Shown piece by piece: positions 15,625-18,824 of a stretch of DNA of 18,824 bases. This DNA comes from Firmicutes bacterium UBA3936 (GTDB lineage: Bacteria > Bacillota > Dethiobacteria > Dethiobacterales > Dethiobacteraceae), in NCBI GenBank assembly GCA_002385745.1, contig DGEC01000024.1, forward strand, positions 1 through 18,824, in the 5' to 3' direction. The position numbers and the translations under genes are program-made. How positions within the stretch are numbered: position 1 is the stretch's first letter; every line of letters begins with the position of its first letter. A model generated the notes under the pieces. The model had not been told where the DNA came from. It searched no databases and saw only the letters and a program-made list of their open reading frames with translations.

Positions 15625-17421
15625 ATGTTTGGAACTAAGGAAAAATTTGCTCTGCAGAGGGCTGTTTTTGCACGCAACGCCAGCGCCTTTTATATTTTCG
15701 AGGATTACTATACACATCTGCTGCGCCTTTCCAGCTACAAGCCTGGTGCCATGGTTGATTCCACTCCTTTTATATTCAACCTCAGGCTGTTTGCCGGCGA
15801 TTCCGAACTTCCCTATACTTATTTTTCCGATGCCGGTACCTTGCGCATGGAAAGCAAAGAAGGTACCGTTGAGTTTGTTTTTACCGATCAGGAGCAGTTG
15901 CGCGTCCGCGGCAAGGGCGGTGTAACACTGCGTATAGAACTTTGCCCTGCCATAAAAGAGATGGGCACAAGTGCCTGCCGCGGCATCCGCCCTCTGCAGG
16001 ACGGTGCCTGGGAAGCGGTGTTTGGCACTTACGGGAAGCTTTTGTTTGTACCTTTGCAAGGTGAAATAGAAGTTACCAGCCCCTGGAATGAAAAACTGAG
16101 CCGCTATGATGAAGTAATTTTTGATTGTGTGCCTGCTGAAAACGGAGAATTTGAAGCCGCCGTTCATGAAAGCATGGTGGAGGTTGAAAGATCCGCCGAC
16201 TATCTCCCCTTTGACGAACTGGTAAAAGCAAGCCTTGCAGATTATGATGAATTTAAGAAGAACTACCTGCCGGCGGCCAGGGGTTATGAAAAGCTTTGGG
16301 ATTATGCGATCTACCAAATCTGGAGCCACCGCACCAAGGCCTCGGGCGGCTTCAAGGAACCCGGGATTTTGTTTCAATATACCTGGGTAGCCGGAGTATT
16401 CTCCTGGCAGCAAAGCTACCATGCCATGGCCATGCTTGCCAACCCCAAGGAAGCCTGGCGGCAGATCTGCCTGCTATTCCAGTATCAGGACGAGAAGACT
16501 GGCCGGATTCCGGGGCATCTTACCTATATCGGGGGAGCCAATACGACTTTGCAGCCTCCTTTTCAGGGCTTTGCCCTTGACTACCTTATCCGCAAGGCCG
16601 GCGATGATTTTCTGACTCCCGAGGAATGTGCAAGAATGTATCCCAAGTTTGCCAAGTGGACAGAATTCTGGACCACCTACAGAAATGCCGGACGCGGCGA
16701 CGATGTAACAGCCATTCACAGCCCCCATGATTCCGGTTGGGATGATGCCACCATCTTTGAGGACGGCTTCCCTGCCCAGAACCCGGACCTTATTGCCTTC
16801 CTGATTGTTCAGATGGAAATGACCGCCCGCCTGGCCGAAGGCTGCGGTAAAAAAGAAGAAGCCAAGCACTGGCTGGTGCGCAGCAAAAAACTGCTCGATA
16901 TCCTGGTTAATGAATTCTGGGACGGAGAAAAGTTTGTTACCTTTGTCAACGGCAAGCCTGTGGACAGCATGAGTCTCATCTGCTACCAGCCCATACTGCT
17001 TGGCGACCGCTTGCCGCAGCATATAATTGACAAAGTAGCGGAAAGGCTGACGGAAGAAGGAGACTTCCTCTGTGAAATCGGGCTTGTGACCGAGAGCCTG
17101 AAAAGCCCGCTCTGTGATTACAGCGCCAGAACTTTTATCAGCGGCAGGGTAGTTGCTCCGATTATCCAGATCATAACCGCGGGGTTGAACATGGCCGGCA
17201 AAAATAAAGAAGCGGCACTTATCGCCCGCCGTTTCTGCGACCATGTGAAGGAAAACGGTGTAATACTGGGATTTGCGCCCTATGAATATTATCCTTTGAC
17301 CGGAGAAAAGGCTGATATTACTTACGGTCCTGTGGCTTCTGACGGCTGGAGCTGGTCAACCTGGTGCGCCGCAGGTGTAATGATGATGATAACCTCCATT
17401 ATTCCCGAGGCTGAAGAATAA
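15625..17421 (+). CDS. GH63/trehalase-like (alpha/alpha)6 glycoside hydrolase
   Basis: This 598-residue, probably cytoplasmic protein (no signal peptide) resembles GH63 enzymes such as E. coli YgjK and the mannosylglycerate/glucosylglycerate hydrolases. A beta-rich N-terminal domain (about 1-205) precedes the helical barrel. Barrel landmarks are TWVAGVFSWQQSYHAMAM, RIPGHL, QPPFQGFAL and HDSGWDDATIF, where Asp373 sits at the general-acid position. YEYYPLTGE near the C-terminus has Glu554 at the general-base position. One change stands out: the WD of the usual WAWDS-type motif is WQ here, so substrate contacts may differ. The substrate cannot be told from sequence; an alpha-glucoside or glycosyl-glycerate type compatible solute is a guess. 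AGAGGTG lies 11 nt before the ATG. It lies 27 bp after its paralog and is probably co-transcribed with it. Confidence 0.8.
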   Translation: MFGTKEKFALQRAVFARNASAFYIFEDYYTHLLRLSSYKPGAMVDSTPFIFNLRLFAGDSELPYTYFSDAGTLRMESKEGTVEFVFTDQEQLRVRGKGGVTLRIELCPAIKEMGTSACRGIRPLQDGAWEAVFGTYGKLLFVPLQGEIEVTSPWNEKLSRYDEVIFDCVPAENGEFEAAVHESMVEVERSADYLPFDELVKASLADYDEFKKNYLPAARGYEKLWDYAIYQIWSHRTKASGGFKEPGILFQYTWVAGVFSWQQSYHAMAMLANPKEAWRQICLLFQYQDEKTGRIPGHLTYIGGANTTLQPPFQGFALDYLIRKAGDDFLTPEECARMYPKFAKWTEFWTTYRNAGRGDDVTAIHSPHDSGWDDATIFEDGFPAQNPDLIAFLIVQMEMTARLAEGCGKKEEAKHWLVRSKKLLDILVNEFWDGEKFVTFVNGKPVDSMSLICYQPILLGDRLPQHIIDKVAERLTEEGDFLCEIGLVTESLKSPLCDYSARTFISGRVVAPIIQIITAGLNMAGKNKEAALIARRFCDHVKENGVILGFAPYEYYPLTGEKADITYGPVASDGWSWSTWCAAGVMMMITSIIPEAEE

Positions 17422-17453
17422 CAGAAAACTAAAAGAGCCCGATCATGAAAAAC

Positions 17454-17482
17454 GTTGCCATGCAAAACTATAGCATGGCAAC
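17454..17482 (+). terminator. Perfect hairpin between the glycosidase-like gene and the sirtuin gene
   Basis: GTTGCCATGC (17454-17463) and its exact complement (17473-17482) enclose a 9-nt loop. The downstream plus-strand sequence is AT-rich but has no T run longer than three. On the minus strand it is followed by a run of five T. It probably acts as a modest terminator or an mRNA 3'-end stabiliser. Confidence 0.5.
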
Positions 17483-17565
17483 ATTTACATAAATTTCGAT
17501 TTTCACCGGCACATTGGAGGTTATGGCAAAACAACCGCGCTTTTTATCCAAAGTGAGGTGGAAAA

Positions 17566-18327
17566 ATGCCGAAAGCATTTGAGGGAAGCGGCATAGTAGA
17601 AGGGACAAGAGAACTGGCGGCGCTGCTTTTACAAGCCAATTATGCTATGGTTCTGACAGGCGCCGGAATGGATACGGAAAGCAATATTCCGGATTTCCGC
17701 GGCAAAAACGGACTGTGGAAAAATTATGACCCGCGGGTTGTGGCCGATATCAGTACATTTCAGCAGAATTATAAATTATTCCACCGGTTTTTTATGGATC
17801 AATTCGGCAAAATGAAGGGCGTTAAACCGCATCCCGGCCACTATGCGCTGGCGGAGTTTGAAAGAAGAGGGCTGATAAAGGGTATTGCCACGCAAAACAT
17901 TTCCGGACTGCACAAAAGGGCCGGCAGCAAAAATATCTATGAGCTGCACGGCAGCACCAATGAATTTTTCTGCAACAACTGCGGCAGAGAAGCTACAGAA
18001 GAAGATATGACGGAAATGAAGCCCTGCCGCCACTGCGGCGAATATGCCGTCAGGCCCGACGTTGTTTTGTTTGGCGAAGTTTTGCCGGAGGAGACCTGGA
18101 AGACGGCAGTCAATGAAATAAAAAAGTGTGACCTGCTGCTGGTTATCGGCACAAGCCTGGAGGTATCGCCGGTTAATCAACTGCCTTACCTGGCTAAGGG
18201 AAAGAAAGTACTGCTAAACAATGAAAACATAAGTGCCGGCTACCGCTTTGATCTGGTGATCCTGGGCAAAGCCGGCGAAATCCTCTCACAGCTTGCAGCA
18301 ATTATTGCATCCACAGGCGTGAAATAA
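17566..18327 (+). CDS. Sir2-family NAD-dependent protein deacylase
   Basis: Sirtuins remove acyl groups from lysines using NAD+. This 253-residue protein has GAGMDTESNIPDFRG (near residues 33-47) for NAD binding, the TQN motif (109-111), catalytic His128 in ELHGS, a zinc site of Cys136-x2-Cys139 and Cys154-x2-Cys157, and GTSLEVSPVNQLP. GAGMD rather than GAGIS is, as I recall, seen in a group of clostridial sirtuins. Unusual is TQNISGLH, where Ser113 replaces the conserved Asp of TQNxD that helps hold the NAD ribose. GAGGTG lies 5 nt before the ATG. It is a separate unit from the acs operon. Deacylation in a cell rich in acetyl-CoA could matter for acetyl-CoA metabolism, but the neighbourhood alone does not show it. 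Confidence 0.9.
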   Translation: MPKAFEGSGIVEGTRELAALLLQANYAMVLTGAGMDTESNIPDFRGKNGLWKNYDPRVVADISTFQQNYKLFHRFFMDQFGKMKGVKPHPGHYALAEFERRGLIKGIATQNISGLHKRAGSKNIYELHGSTNEFFCNNCGREATEEDMTEMKPCRHCGEYAVRPDVVLFGEVLPEETWKTAVNEIKKCDLLLVIGTSLEVSPVNQLPYLAKGKKVLLNNENISAGYRFDLVILGKAGEILSQLAAIIASTGVK

Positions 18328-18345
18328 AAAAAGAAAGGGGTAATT

Positions 18346-18824
18346 ATGATGAATTATTTCCGGGCAACCTTTTATGAAAAGTATACACCGCTGACGGAAG
18401 AGTACATAAGAGCAAGTCTGACACCTGCGCCGAAGCCTAAAAGCGCTTCACCGGTAGCAAAAGCTTTAGCAGGAAAAGAATTGAAAATCATTCTTGATGA
18501 AGGACCGGCTCTTGAGTATTCCCTTGCAGAAGACACGCTTACCTTGAGAGAGGGGAGCAAAAGTCCGGTCAGTGCTCCCTATGCGGCCAAGGAACTGGGC
18601 GATGTCATTTTATTTACCCATCTGATACCTGAAACCGTCCGCGGTTATAATGTTGTTTATGACAGGAAAACAAATCTTGTCACTGTTTTTGAAGTTTGGT
18701 TCTGCGGCTTTGAACCGGACAAGAGGGAAGTATGGCGGCATTACATGTTCGGCTATGCAGACACAGGCGGCCCCGCCCCGGAAGAACGCCATAGCCTGAC
18801 CAACCGCATTGAGGGTCTCGGGAC
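18346..18824 (+). CDS. MoaF-like protein, partial (runs off the window)
   Basis: The open frame starts at ATG 18346, or at an adjacent ATG at 18349, after AAAGGGG, and is still open at the window end, giving 159 residues. The segment LAGKELKIILDEGPALEYSL, then DTLTLREG, YAAKELGDVILFTHLIP and VYDRKTNLVTVF, resembles the N-terminal MoaF domain, a lipocalin-like beta-barrel fold. HSLTNRI at the end fits the family's conserved H-[ST]-x-D/N-x-[IV] region. MoaF was named from molybdenum cofactor gene clusters, but its biochemical role is not established and no other moa gene is in view. It starts 18 bp after the sirtuin gene and is probably co-transcribed with it. No signal peptide is seen. Confidence 0.65.
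   Translation, partial: MMNYFRATFYEKYTPLTEEYIRASLTPAPKPKSASPVAKALAGKELKIILDEGPALEYSLAEDTLTLREGSKSPVSAPYAAKELGDVILFTHLIPETVRGYNVVYDRKTNLVTVFEVWFCGFEPDKREVWRHYMFGYADTGGPAPEERHSLTNRIEGLG

Noticed and set aside
15589..16422. A 277-aa minus-strand open frame, with similar ones at 16474-17244 and 5467-6066
   Set aside because: They lie opposite well-supported coding sequence, lack a ribosome binding site that I can see, and have the low-complexity look of antisense shadows.
17523..17582. A 19-codon leader reading frame overlapping the sirtuin start
   Set aside because: Its ATG is only 2 nt after the GGAGG, too close for good initiation, and the peptide shows no attenuator-like codon bias.

Overview
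The window holds the carbonyl branch of the Wood-Ljungdahl pathway (CO dehydrogenase/acetyl-CoA synthase, corrinoid protein, methyltransferase and their maturation and activation factors) from what is probably an anaerobic Bacillota (Clostridia). The basis is strong GGAGG-type ribosome binding sites, moderate GC, tightly packed co-oriented genes, and close likeness of the proteins to clostridial acetogen Acs proteins as I remember them. Genus cannot be told from the sequence; acetogens, syntrophic acetate oxidisers and sulfate reducers all carry such clusters.

Layout. Positions 1-60 hold a terminator. Positions 70-483 encode a small cysteine-containing protein of unknown function on the minus strand, divergent from the main operon. 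Positions 484-756 hold a minus-strand promoter, a hairpin with a T run, a plus-strand promoter with a perfect TTGACA box, and a 26-nt alternating purine-pyrimidine palindromic tract that may be an operator. Positions 757-13834 look like one operon: acsA/cooS, cooC, acsB copy 1, acsF (a second CooC-like ATPase), acsD, acsC, acsE, acsB copy 2 (frameshifted) and acsV, ending in a terminator at 13858-13892. AcsE moves the methyl group from methyl-tetrahydrofolate to the corrinoid protein AcsCD. AcsV reactivates that corrinoid. AcsA makes CO from CO2, AcsB condenses CO, methyl and CoA to acetyl-CoA, and the two CooC-type ATPases mature the nickel clusters.

The second acsB copy sits where clostridial clusters usually have acsB. 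It would encode 708 residues, exactly the length of copy 1, but for a single missing base near 11495. It is otherwise undamaged. Copy 1 sits between the two CooC-like genes, where clostridial clusters usually carry the methyl-branch genes; none of those is in this window.

Downstream of the terminator is a second unit (13969-17421). It encodes two tandem, homologous, cytoplasmic GH63/trehalase-like (alpha/alpha)6 proteins. The second keeps the expected acid and base residues; the first has lost both and may be a non-catalytic partner. Then come a Sir2-family deacylase with an altered NAD-site motif (17566-18327) and the start of a MoaF-like protein that runs off the window (18346 onward). I found no tRNA, rRNA, CRISPR array or insertion sequence.
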